A DNA stretch of 64,000 nucleotides, taken from contig NZ_ANBA01000018.1 in the NCBI RefSeq assembly GCF_000341085.1, forward strand, positions 62,001-126,000. Direction: 5' to 3'. Below are positions 49,442-58,746 of this stretch, piece after piece (the first letter of the stretch is position 1; each line of letters starts with the position of its first letter). Origin of the DNA: Nocardiopsis ganjiahuensis DSM 45031. GTDB lineage: Bacteria; Actinomycetota; Actinomycetes; Streptosporangiales; Streptosporangiaceae. A program made the position numbers and the translations under genes. Under the pieces are notes generated by a model that saw only the letters and a list, made by a program, of their open reading frames with translations, was not told where the DNA came from and did not search any database.

Positions 49442-52146
49442 TGGGAACGAGGGCACGCCGCCTGTGGGTGTTCGGGCTGGGCGCGCTTTTCCTGCTCTAT
49501 CTGCTCGGGACCCTGATCCCGGCGGGGGAGTTCACGCTGACCGCGTCGATGGGCCAGTGGCCCACCGCGGCGGCGGCCGGAGCGGCGGGGTGTTCCCTGC
49601 TCCTGGCCTCGCGGCGCTGGGCCAGGACCGGGGCCGACCGGGCCGCCCACGTGGACGGGGCCGACGGTCCCGCTGCTCTGCGCTTCCTCGGACTGGCCTC
49701 GCTGGCCTGGTGCGCGGGTGGTCTCACTCACGCCATCACCCGCTCTTTCAGCGGAGCCTCGGTCCTTTCGCTCACCCTGGGTGACCTTTTTGCCCTGGGC
49801 GCCCTACCACTCTTCGTGATCGGCTTCACCCGGTTCGCCCCCTGGCAGGGCGGCCTGCGCACCGCCATGCGGCACATCACCGACAGCTACGTGTGCGCCG
49901 CCGCGGTCTTCTCGATCGTGTGGATCCTGCTGTTCTCCCCGCTCTACGAGGAGCTCGGCGAGGGGGCCGGATTCCTCGGCTTCGCCCTGGTCTACCCGGT
50001 CGCCGACATCGTGGTGCTGTGCCTGCTCGTGCCGCTGGTGTTCATGTCACCGCACAGCACCCGGCGCGCGGTGCTGGTGGCGATCGGCGCGCTCATAGTG
50101 ATCGCCGCCTCGGACATGGTCGGCGCCATGACCCGGCTGACCGGTCCGCCGGTGGCGGGCGGCATCGAGCAGCCCGTGCGCTTCCTCGGCTTCGCCCTGC
50201 TGGGCGCACTGCCGTGGCTGGTGGAGCACCGGCCGGGCGCCGCCCCGCGCCGGATCACCGGCCGCGGGCTGTACCGGTTCGCGCCGGAGATCGCCGCGGT
50301 CGCCTCGGTCTTCGTGGCCACGGTCGTGCTCACGACCGCGGGGCTGCGCCTGCCCGACGTCGCCCCGGTGCTGCCGCTGGCCGCGGGCACCGCCGTCCTG
50401 GTCCTGCTGGTGCGCGTCCTGGGGATGCTGGAGGAGAACTCCACGCTCGCCCGTATGGTGCGCAACCGCGAGGGGCACTTCAACGAGCTCGCGCGCAACA
50501 GCGGCGACGTCATCCTGGTGCTGGACCGCGACGGCGGCGTCCACTACATGAGCCCCGGAACGGCGGAGGCGTTCGGCTACCGGCTGGACGACGTCCTGGC
50601 CGCGCCGGTCACCACGCTCATCCACCCCGAGGACCTGGCGCGCACCAAGGCCGTCACGGACCTGTTCACCGAACGCGCCAGCCAGGGTGTGCACCTGCGG
50701 TTGCGGGTCCGCGCCGCGGACGGCACCTGGCGGCACACCTCCTCCACGATCTCCCTGTACGAGCAGCCGGGCGAACCCGACCGCCTGCTGGTCACGACCA
50801 GCGACATCAGCGCCCAGGTGGCGCTCCAGGACGAGGTCGAGCACCTGACCTTCCACGACGGGGTCACCGGGCTGCCCAACCGGTCCTACCTGGAGGAGCG
50901 GGCCAGCGACGTGCTGGCGCACCGGGCGATCAGCGACGAACCCTCGGGCGACGTCGCGGTGATCTTCCTGGACCTGGACGGGTTCACGGCGGTCAACGAC
51001 TCCGCCGGGCACGTACGCGGCGACCACATGCTGGGACAGGCCGCCCGGCGCCTGCGCGGGGAACTGGGCTCGAACGCCACCCTGGCCCGCTGGGGCGGGG
51101 ACGAGTTCGCGGTGCTGGTCGAGGACGTGCCCAAGGCACAGCGGGTGGTGGACCTGGCCGAGCGGCTGGGCCGGGTGATCGCCTCCGAACCCTTCCAGGT
51201 GGCGGACCGGGACATCGTGCTGACCGCCAGCATCGGTGTGGCCTTCGCCGAACCGGCCACGGACAGCGGTGAGCTGCTGCGCAACGCCGACGTGGCGATG
51301 ACCAGGGCCAAGGAGCGCGGGGCCGGGAACGTGGAGGTCTACGCCGCCCACATGCACGACATGGTCGTGTCCCGGCTGGAGCTCCAGATCCGGCTGCGGG
51401 AGGCGCTGGCCAACGGTGAGTTCTTCCTGGAGTACCAGCCGATCGTGGACCTGGGCACGTCCCAGGTGACCGCGGTGGAGGCGCTGGTGCGCTGGGACCG
51501 CGACGGCGAGACGGTGGGCCCGGACGCCTTCCTGGGCGCGGCCGAGGAGTCGGGGCTGATCGTGCCGCTGGGGGAGTGGATCCTGCGGGAGGCCTGCGAG
51601 AAGGTCGCCGTGTGGCGGGTCTCGGACTGGGACATCGGCCTGTCGGTGAACCTGTCCGTGAAGCAGGTGCTGTCGCCGAGGTTCGTGGAGACGGTCGAGG
51701 GCGTGCTCGCCGAGACCGGCCTGTCCGCCGGGGTGCTGACCCTGGAGGTCGACGAGGAGGTCCTGCTCGACGACGAGGGCCACGCGGTCGAGCGCCTCGG
51801 TGAGTTGCGCGAACTGGGCGTGCGGCTGGCCATCGACGACTACGGCATGGGGTACGCCTCCCTCGCGCACCTGCGCGAGCTCAGCGTGGACGCGATCAAG
51901 ATCGATCCGTCGTTCATCGCCGACCTGGGCCGCGACGACACGGTCACGCTGCTCACGCACACGATCATCCAGCTCGGCCGCGACCTGGGCGTCCAGGTGG
52001 TCGCCGAGGGCATCGAGCGCCCCGAGCAGCTGGAGCAGCTGCGGGTGATGGGCTGTGACCACGGCCAGGGCTTCCTGGTCGCCCGCCCCATGCCCGCCGG
52101 CGGTGTGGAGTCGCTGGTCGGGGGAGAGGCCGGAGTGAACCTGTAG
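49441..52146 (+). CDS. Membrane PAS-GGDEF-EAL c-di-GMP enzyme (RmdA-like)
   Basis: 901 residues from the ATG at 49441 (GGGGAGG 7 nt upstream). About eight to ten transmembrane helices (residues 8-350), a PAS domain (about 375-490: NSGDVILVLDRDGGVHYMSPGTAEAFGY), GGDEF (about 495-650) with LDLDGFTAVNDSAGH and the intact RWGGDEFAVL, then EAL (about 660-890). EAL residues: AVEALVRW, SVNLSVKQ, LTLEVDEEVLL, LAIDDYGMGYASL, AIKIDPSFI and VVAEGIE. Both catalytic sites look intact. The domain order is that of Streptomyces RmdA, a phosphodiesterase controlling sporulation. A BldD box upstream suggests feedback regulation through c-di-GMP/BldD. Confidence 0.93.
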   Translation: MGTRARRLWVFGLGALFLLYLLGTLIPAGEFTLTASMGQWPTAAAAGAAGCSLLLASRRWARTGADRAAHVDGADGPAALRFLGLASLAWCAGGLTHAITRSFSGASVLSLTLGDLFALGALPLFVIGFTRFAPWQGGLRTAMRHITDSYVCAAAVFSIVWILLFSPLYEELGEGAGFLGFALVYPVADIVVLCLLVPLVFMSPHSTRRAVLVAIGALIVIAASDMVGAMTRLTGPPVAGGIEQPVRFLGFALLGALPWLVEHRPGAAPRRITGRGLYRFAPEIAAVASVFVATVVLTTAGLRLPDVAPVLPLAAGTAVLVLLVRVLGMLEENSTLARMVRNREGHFNELARNSGDVILVLDRDGGVHYMSPGTAEAFGYRLDDVLAAPVTTLIHPEDLARTKAVTDLFTERASQGVHLRLRVRAADGTWRHTSSTISLYEQPGEPDRLLVTTSDISAQVALQDEVEHLTFHDGVTGLPNRSYLEERASDVLAHRAISDEPSGDVAVIFLDLDGFTAVNDSAGHVRGDHMLGQAARRLRGELGSNATLARWGGDEFAVLVEDVPKAQRVVDLAERLGRVIASEPFQVADRDIVLTASIGVAFAEPATDSGELLRNADVAMTRAKERGAGNVEVYAAHMHDMVVSRLELQIRLREALANGEFFLEYQPIVDLGTSQVTAVEALVRWDRDGETVGPDAFLGAAEESGLIVPLGEWILREACEKVAVWRVSDWDIGLSVNLSVKQVLSPRFVETVEGVLAETGLSAGVLTLEVDEEVLLDDEGHAVERLGELRELGVRLAIDDYGMGYASLAHLRELSVDAIKIDPSFIADLGRDDTVTLLTHTIIQLGRDLGVQVVAEGIERPEQLEQLRVMGCDHGQGFLVARPMPAGGVESLVGGEAGVNL

Positions 52147-52313
52147 GGCCGGTGCTCCTGCTCCTCCGGGGCCGGGGCGAGCGGTCGGCGGGCCCGCCGA
52201 AGCTGTCGGGAGCGGCGGTGAGGCCGGGCCCGAAGGCACGCCGCGGCCCGTCGCGTCCGTGCGGCGCTCGGTGGGCGATCCGTCTGTTAAGTCCGGCTTA
52301 CGGTGGGAACGTC

Positions 52314-52356
52314 AAGCCCCTGCCACGTGTTCTGCGTTACACGTGGTGGGGGCTTT
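52314..52356 (+). terminator. Intrinsic terminator after the GGDEF-EAL gene
   Basis: AAGCCCCTGCCACGTG (52314-52329), 10-nt loop, CACGTGGTGGGGGCTTT (52340-52356). Stem of about 14 bp ending in TTT. It separates the c-di-GMP gene from the ilv leader. Confidence 0.75.
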
Positions 52357-52419
52357 GCTGTTGTCTTCGCAGGTCAGAGCTTCGAAGTTGTGCGCGGCCC
52401 TGCCGCATGCTGACATTTC

Positions 52420-52438
52420 TGTCTCATATAGTGAGACA
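52420..52438. promoter_or_regulatory. Operator-like palindrome upstream of the ilvB promoter
   Basis: TGTCTCA-TATAG-TGAGACA: perfect 7-bp arms, 15 nt upstream of the -35 box. The position (about -70 to -52) suits an activator or repressor. IclR-type regulators of the NdgR/LtbR group control branched-chain genes in actinobacteria and are a candidate; the regulator is not proven. Confidence 0.55.
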
Positions 52439-52452
52439 TTATTAAGTTCTGG

Positions 52453-52482
52453 TTGACGGGCGAGTGGTCTGTCGGCCAATGT
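52453..52482 (+). promoter_or_regulatory. Promoter of the ilvB leader
   Basis: TTGACG (52453-52458), 18 nt, CAATGT (52477-52482). A start 7-8 nt downstream falls on the GTG of the leader peptide at 52490, so the leader would be translated from a leaderless mRNA. Confidence 0.6.
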
Positions 52483-52489
52483 TGTCAAC

Positions 52490-52540
52490 GTGCAGAACAA
52501 CTCCCTGATTCTCGTACTTGGTCGGCGCGCAGCCCACTGA
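52490..52540 (+). CDS. ilvB leader peptide
   Basis: GTG-initiated 16-codon ORF encoding MQNNSLILVLGRRAAH, with a run of five regulated codons (Leu-Ile-Leu-Val-Leu at 52505-52519). Its stop codon lies inside the loop of the 1:2 hairpin of the attenuator. Ribosome stalling at these codons on starvation for branched-chain amino acids would block terminator formation and turn on ilvBNC. Too short for usual gene finders. Confidence 0.85.
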   Translation: MQNNSLILVLGRRAAH

Positions 52541-52595
52541 GTTTCTTCTGCTGCGCGCCACCCCTCGACCGCCACCGGGCGGTGGGGGTTTTTTT
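52524..52595 (+). promoter_or_regulatory. Transcription attenuator of ilvB
   Basis: Pause hairpin: GGCGCGCAG (52524-52532) pairs perfectly with CTGCGCGCC (52551-52559). It is followed at once by an intrinsic terminator: CCCC (52561-52564) and ACCGCC (52568-52573) pair with GGCGGT (52578-52583) and GGGG (52584-52587), ending in seven Ts (52589-52595). The leader peptide overlaps the first arm, so stalling frees the structure. Confidence 0.85.
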
Positions 52596-52678
52596 ATTGC
52601 CGCACCAAGGCACGAGAGCCAGAACCACCATCCCCAGAGCCGCTGTACCGCTCTGGACCCTCGCTGAAGGATCTTGAG

Positions 52679-54439
52679 ATGACCGAGCAGATGACCGGCG
52701 CCCAATCGCTGATCAGGTCGCTGGAGCACGTCGGCGTTGACACTGTCTTCGGGATTCCCGGCGGCGCCATCCTCCCCGCGTACGACCCCCTCTACGACTC
52801 GGCCAAGGTGCGCCACATCCTCATGCGTCACGAGCAGGGGGCCGGGCACGCGGCGGAAGGCTACGCCTACGCCACCGGACGCCCCGGGGTGTGCATGGCC
52901 ACCAGCGGCCCCGGCGCCACCAACCTCGTCACGCCCCTCGCCGACGCCCACATGGACTCGGTCCCGATGGTCGCCATCACCGGGCAGGTCGCCTCCCCGA
53001 TGATCGGCACCGACGCCTTCCAGGAAGCCGACATCTGCGGCATCACGATGCCGATCACCAAGCACAACTTCCTGGTCAAGGACGTCCGCGACATCCCGCG
53101 CACCATCGCCGAGGCCTTCCACATCGCTTCGACCGGCCGCCCCGGCCCGGTGCTCGTCGACATCTCCAAGGACGCCCTCCAGAACAACGCCGACTTCGTC
53201 TGGCCCGAACGCCTGGACCTGCCCGGCTACCGCCCGGTCACCAAGCCCCACGGCAAGCAGGTCCGCGAGGCCGCCCGGATGATCGCCGACGCCAAGCGCC
53301 CGGTCTTCTACGTCGGCGGCGGTGTCCTGCGCGCCGGCGCCTCGGCCGAACTGCGCGTCCTCGCCGAGCTCACCGGCGTCCCCGTGGTCACCACGCTGAT
53401 GGCCCGCGGCGTCTTCCCCGACAGCCACCCGCTGTACGTGGGCATGCCCGGCATGCACGGCGACGTCGCCGCGGTCGGCTCCCTCCAGCAGGCCGACCTG
53501 GTCGTCGCCCTCGGCGCCCGCTTCGACGACCGCGTCACCGGTCGGCTGGACAGCTTCGCCCCCGACGCGAAGATCGTCCACGCCGACATCGATCCGGCCG
53601 AGATCTCCAAGAACCGCCACGCGGACGTGCCCATCGTCGGCGACTGCCGCGAGGTCCTCGCCGACCTGGTCGTGGCGGTCCGCGCCGACCAGGAGAAGGG
53701 CCGCCAGGGCGACTACGAGGCCTGGTGGGACAAGCTCAACAAGCTCCGCACCACCTACCCCAAGGGCTTCGAGACCCCCGACGACGGCACCCTGTCGCCG
53801 CAGGCGGTCATCCAGCGCCTCGGCCGGATCGTCGGCCCCGAGGCCACCTACGTCGCGGGCGTCGGCCAGCACCAGATGTGGGCCGCGCAGTTCATCGACT
53901 ACGAGCGCCCCGGCTCCTTCGTCAACTCCGGCGGGCTCGGCACCATGGGCTTCTCCGTCCCGGCCGCGCTGGGCGCCAAGGTCGGCGACCCCGACCGCGT
54001 GGTCTGGTCGGTGGACGGCGACGGCTGCTTCCAGATGACCAACCAGGAACTCGCCACCTGCGCGATCGAGGGCATCCCGATCAAGGTCGCGGTGGTCAAC
54101 AACGGCAACCTGGGCATGGTCCGCCAGTGGCAGACCCTGTACTACGAGGGCCGCTACTCCAACACCGACCTGCAGACCTCACCGCTGGACGAGAAGGTCC
54201 GCATCCCCGACTTCGTCCGCCTGGCCGAGGCGTACGGCTGCGTCGGCCTGCGGTGCGAGCGCCCCGAGGACATCGACGCGACCATCGAGAAGGCGATGTC
54301 GATCAACGACCGCCCCGTGGTCGTCGACTTCACGGTCAACCACGACGCCATGGTCTGGCCCATGGTCGGCCCCGGCGTCAGCAACGACAACATCCAGTAC
54401 GCGCGCGACATGGCGCCGAACTGGGAACACCAGGACTAG
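52679..54439 (+). CDS. ilvB: Acetolactate synthase large (catalytic) subunit
   Basis: 586 residues, AAGGA before the ATG. Condenses pyruvate (or pyruvate and 2-oxobutyrate) using thiamine diphosphate, the first common step to valine, leucine and isoleucine. ThDP N-domain: FGIPGGAILPAYDPLYDS, with the catalytic Glu in MRHEQGAGHAAEGYA. The central FAD-binding domain has VVTTLMARGVFPDSHPLYVGMPGMHG, and the ThDP/Mg motif is DGDGCFQMTNQELAT ... NNGNLGMVRQWQ. First gene of ilvBNC; expression set by the attenuator immediately upstream. Confidence 0.97.
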   Translation: MTEQMTGAQSLIRSLEHVGVDTVFGIPGGAILPAYDPLYDSAKVRHILMRHEQGAGHAAEGYAYATGRPGVCMATSGPGATNLVTPLADAHMDSVPMVAITGQVASPMIGTDAFQEADICGITMPITKHNFLVKDVRDIPRTIAEAFHIASTGRPGPVLVDISKDALQNNADFVWPERLDLPGYRPVTKPHGKQVREAARMIADAKRPVFYVGGGVLRAGASAELRVLAELTGVPVVTTLMARGVFPDSHPLYVGMPGMHGDVAAVGSLQQADLVVALGARFDDRVTGRLDSFAPDAKIVHADIDPAEISKNRHADVPIVGDCREVLADLVVAVRADQEKGRQGDYEAWWDKLNKLRTTYPKGFETPDDGTLSPQAVIQRLGRIVGPEATYVAGVGQHQMWAAQFIDYERPGSFVNSGGLGTMGFSVPAALGAKVGDPDRVVWSVDGDGCFQMTNQELATCAIEGIPIKVAVVNNGNLGMVRQWQTLYYEGRYSNTDLQTSPLDEKVRIPDFVRLAEAYGCVGLRCERPEDIDATIEKAMSINDRPVVVDFTVNHDAMVWPMVGPGVSNDNIQYARDMAPNWEHQD

Positions 54440-54457
54440 GAGTAGGGCCGAACCACC

Positions 54458-54982
54458 ATGAGCCGTCACACGCTTTCCGTTCTGGTCGAGGACACCCCGG
54501 GTATCCTGGCCCGGGCCTCCGCCCTCTTCTCCCGTCGTGGGTTCAACATCGACTCACTCAGTGTCAGCACCACTGAGTACACCGGACTGTCCCGGATGAC
54601 GATCGTGGTCAACTGCGACCTCCACCCTTTGGAGCAGGTGACCAAACAGCTCAACAAGCTGGTCAACGTCGTCAAGATCGTGGAGATGGACACCACCGCG
54701 TCGGTGCAGCGCGAGCTGCTCCTGGTCAAGGTCAAGGCCGACGCGTCGAGCCGCACCCATGTGCTTCAGACGGCCGAGCTCTTCCGCGCGCACGTCGTGG
54801 ACGTCAGCCCGGACGTCGTCGTCATCGAGGCCACCGGCGACCCCGAGAAGCTCGATGCCCTGGTCAAGAACCTGGAGCCCTTCGGTATCCGGGAACTGGT
54901 GAAGTCAGGGCTGGTCGCCCTGGGACGGGGACCCCGTTCGATCACCGACCGCTCCCTGCGGGCGGTCGACCGCAGCGCCTGA
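54458..54982 (+). CDS. ilvN: Acetolactate synthase small (regulatory) subunit
   Basis: 174 residues, standard length. N-terminal ACT domain HTLSVLVEDTPGILARASALFSRRGFNIDSLSVSTTEYTGLSRMTIVV and a second ACT-like half (VSPDVVVIEATGDPEKLDALVKNLEPFGIRELVKSGLVALGRG). It confers valine feedback inhibition and full activity on IlvB. Starts 18 nt after ilvB with AGGAGTAGGG upstream. Confidence 0.96.
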   Translation: MSRHTLSVLVEDTPGILARASALFSRRGFNIDSLSVSTTEYTGLSRMTIVVNCDLHPLEQVTKQLNKLVNVVKIVEMDTTASVQRELLLVKVKADASSRTHVLQTAELFRAHVVDVSPDVVVIEATGDPEKLDALVKNLEPFGIRELVKSGLVALGRGPRSITDRSLRAVDRSA

Positions 54983-55095
54983 GAACCGCAGCGAAGCGGC
55001 ACGGGCCTGAGCCTCGAACTGAAAGGCTGTCCGGACACGGCCGGGCAGCCCACCCCCCGCCCCCGAAGAATTTGAGAAACAAGGAGTAACCCCAA

Positions 55096-56091
<996 letters not shown>

Positions 56092-56456
56092 CAGTGTTTG
56101 CCTTGCGCCTCCGCTGGCGCTTCGGCGCGTGTTCGGCGCCTTTGCGGAGGGATTCTTCATCGTTGTCTACGCCTGGCTCGTTCCTCGCTGGCGGCTTGAC
56201 TCCTCTTGCAGAACCCTCCCCGGCGCTCGAACGGGTAACCCCCACCGGCTGAGGCCGGTGGGAACCACCGGGGCGGGGCGTGTGCTCCGCCCCGGTGGCG
56301 TGCGCGGGGAGGGTGACCCATCTTTCGTCGGCGGTGTACCCCTCCGCCCAACGGGCTTCCCTACCCCGCTAGTAGACTTTGGACCGGCCGTCACACCCGA
56401 TCCGGGCAGCGCCTCCACCTGCGCGATCGGGTCGCACCACCCGTAAAGGAACCGTT
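56092..56456. other. ilvC-serA intergenic region with several hairpins
   Basis: About 365 bases without a gene. It carries a CCTCCGC ... GCGGAGG stem near 56108-56147 soon after the ilvC stop, then two strong hairpins (listed separately). The serA promoter must lie in the last ~100 nt; I cannot pick a clear -10. Confidence 0.5.
56241..56298. terminator. Tandem hairpins between ilvC and serA
   Basis: First stem CCCACCGGC (56241-56249) / GCCGGTGGG (56254-56262). Second stem CCACCGGGGCGG (56265-56276) / CCGCCCCGGTGG (56287-56298), perfect 12 bp. No U-tract. The two are only 2 nt apart. Confidence 0.55.
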
Positions 56457-58046
56457 GTGACCAAACCCGTCGTACTCGTCGCGGAAAAGCTCTCGCCCGC
56501 CGGAATCGCGCTTCTCGAAGAGGACTTCGAAGTGCGCCATGTGGACGGGGCGGACCGGTCCCAGCTGCTTCCGGCCCTGGCTGACGTCGACGCCCTGATC
56601 GTCCGCAGCGCCACCCAGGTCGACGCCGAGGCGGTCGCCGCGGCGAACCGCCTCCAGGTCGTCGCCCGCGCGGGTGTGGGCCTGGACAACGTGGACGTCG
56701 ACGCCGCCACCAAGGCCGGCGTCCTGGTGGTCAACGCCCCCACCTCCAACATCATCAGCGCCGCCGAGCAGGCCATCAACCTCCTCCTCGCCAGCGCGCG
56801 CAACACCGCCCCCGCGCACAACGCCCTCATCAACGGTGAGTGGAAGCGCTCCAAGTACACGGGTGTGGAGCTCTACGAGAAGGTCGTCGGTGTGGTCGGC
56901 CTCGGCCGGATCGGCGCCCTGGTCGCCCAGCGCCTGCTCGCCTTCGGAACCAAGGTCATCGCCTACGACCCCTTCGTTCAGCCCGCCCGCGCCGCGCAGA
57001 TCGGCGTCGAGATGGTGACGCTCGACGAGCTGCTCGAGCGCAGCGACTTCATCACCATCCACCTGCCCAAGAACAAGGACACGGTGGGCCTGATCGGCGA
57101 CGACGCGCTGAGCAAGGTCAAGCCCTCGGTGCGGGTCATCAACGCCGCGCGCGGCGGCATCCTCGACGAGGAGGCCCTCTACCGGGCGCTCAAGGACGGC
57201 CGGGTCGCCGGCGCGGGCATCGACGTGTTCGCCAAGGAGCCCACCACCGACAGCCCGCTGTTCGAGTTCGAGAACGTCGTCGTGGCCCCGCACCTGGGTG
57301 CGAGCACCGCGGAGGCGCAGGAGAAGGCGGGCACGCAGGTGGCCCGCTCGGTGAAGCTGGCCCTGTCGGGCGAGTTCGTTCCGGACGCGGTGAACGTCCA
57401 GGGCACCGGGGTCGCGGAGGAGATCAAGCCGGGCCTGCCGCTGACCGAGAAGCTCGGCCGCGTGTTCACCTCGCTCGCCGGTGCGCTCGCCGCCCGGATC
57501 GACGTCGAGGTGCGCGGTGAGATCGCCCAGCACGACGTCAAGGTCCTGGAGCTGGCCGCCCTCAAGGGGGTGTTCACCGACGTGGTCGAGGACACCGTGA
57601 CCTTCGTGAACGCGCCGCTGCTCGCCAAGGAGCGCGGTCTCGAGGTCAACCTGGTCACCAGCGACGACAGCGCCGACTGGCGCAACCTGATCTCGGTACG
57701 CGGTGTGCTGGCCGACGGCACCCGCGTGTCCGTCTCGGGCACGCTGACCGGTCCGCGCCAGTCCGAGAAGCTGGTGGAGATCAACAACTACACGATGGAG
57801 ATCGGCCTCGACGAGCACATGGTGTTCCTCTCCTACGAGGACCGCCCGGGCATCGTCGGCAAGGTCGGCGCCCTGCTCGGTGACGCCCAGGTCAACATCG
57901 CCGGCATGCAGGTCATCCGGGACCAGGAGGGCGGCAAGGCGCTGATCGCCCTGACCGTGGACTCCGCGGTTCCGGACGAGATCCTGACCTCGATCTCCGC
58001 CGAGATCGAGGCCGACATCGTCCGCCAGATCGACCTGGAGGACTAG
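56457..58046 (+). CDS. serA: D-3-phosphoglycerate dehydrogenase (long, type I)
   Basis: 529 residues from the GTG at 56457 (AAAGGA 6 nt upstream). First step of serine synthesis from 3-phosphoglycerate. NAD-binding fold VVGVVGLGRIGALVAQRL, substrate/catalytic segments VVARAGVGLDNVDVDAATKAGVLVVNAPTSN, INAARGGILDEEALYRAL and VVVAPHLGASTAEAQEKAG (catalytic His). Then the allosteric substrate-binding domain (about 320-450) and a C-terminal ACT domain (HMVFLSYEDRPGIVGKVGALL) for serine feedback. Typical actinobacterial SerA, and conserved next to ilvBNC. Confidence 0.97.
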   Translation: MTKPVVLVAEKLSPAGIALLEEDFEVRHVDGADRSQLLPALADVDALIVRSATQVDAEAVAAANRLQVVARAGVGLDNVDVDAATKAGVLVVNAPTSNIISAAEQAINLLLASARNTAPAHNALINGEWKRSKYTGVELYEKVVGVVGLGRIGALVAQRLLAFGTKVIAYDPFVQPARAAQIGVEMVTLDELLERSDFITIHLPKNKDTVGLIGDDALSKVKPSVRVINAARGGILDEEALYRALKDGRVAGAGIDVFAKEPTTDSPLFEFENVVVAPHLGASTAEAQEKAGTQVARSVKLALSGEFVPDAVNVQGTGVAEEIKPGLPLTEKLGRVFTSLAGALAARIDVEVRGEIAQHDVKVLELAALKGVFTDVVEDTVTFVNAPLLAKERGLEVNLVTSDDSADWRNLISVRGVLADGTRVSVSGTLTGPRQSEKLVEINNYTMEIGLDEHMVFLSYEDRPGIVGKVGALLGDAQVNIAGMQVIRDQEGGKALIALTVDSAVPDEILTSISAEIEADIVRQIDLED

Positions 58047-58072
58047 TCCTTCCGGGTCGTTCGATCGGCTCA

Positions 58073-58121
58073 GGGCCGCCCTTTCCGGATTTCGTTGAAC
58101 GTTCTCCGATCGGGGCGGCCC
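58073..58121 (+). terminator. Terminator of serA
   Basis: GGGCCGCCC (58073-58081) pairs with GGGCGGCCC (58113-58121) across a structured loop, followed by T-rich TTCTGTTGTTCTG. 26 nt after the serA stop. Confidence 0.75.
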
Positions 58122-58326
58122 TTCTGTTGTTCTGATTTCTTTATATGGCATTATGAGCATTAATTCCCTGTTTTCGCGCCGCTGTCGAAATGTGTGTCAG
58201 GAATTGGCAAACATCGTGTGACACGCTGTGGCCTGCCTCTTCACTTCCACGGGTGCGGTGGAACTGTGTCCTCGAGCCGGTCGCGGGTGCGCAATCAGCC
58301 GAGGCCGGACTCGTCGGCACTCGTGA

Positions 58327-58746
58327 ATGGGGTTTGAATTGCGAATTCTGCGGCGGCGCCTTGCCGTCATGTTCTTGATTTCGGTGGCAGCCGTCTCCGG
58401 GGCGCTCGGAATCCTGCTCGCCCGGGGACTGATCGACGTGTGGTCGGCTGTGCAGATCACCGCCCTGGCCGTGCTCTCCGGCCTGATCGTGCTGCTCGTG
58501 ATCCACGTGCGGCGTACCGCGACTCAGATCAGGCAGCTGCGCCGCGTCCTCGACCGCCAGGTGCGGGAGGTCGCCGAGATCGCCGGGGAGAACCGGGCGG
58601 AGCTGTTCGGCCGGGCCGATGACCTGACCGCCCGGGTGGACACCGTGGCGGAGTCCGTGGACGAACTGCGTACCGAGATCCGCGGCGGGCTCTCCGAGGT
58701 CCAGGTCTTCGGGGGCGCCCCGGTACCCACCCGGGCGGCCTCGTGA
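58327..58746 (+). CDS. Small membrane protein with coiled-coil tail, upstream of glycosyltransferases
   Basis: 139 residues. Two transmembrane helices (about residues 12-33 and 40-60) followed by a coiled coil (QIRQLRRVLDRQVREVAEIAGENRAELFGRADDLTARVDTVAES). Overlaps the next gene by 4 nt (GTGA). It may be a scaffold that organises the glycosyltransferases at the membrane (inference). The upstream stretch 58130-58170 is unusually AT-rich and probably contains the operon promoter. Confidence 0.6.
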   Translation: MGFELRILRRRLAVMFLISVAAVSGALGILLARGLIDVWSAVQITALAVLSGLIVLLVIHVRRTATQIRQLRRVLDRQVREVAEIAGENRAELFGRADDLTARVDTVAESVDELRTEIRGGLSEVQVFGGAPVPTRAAS

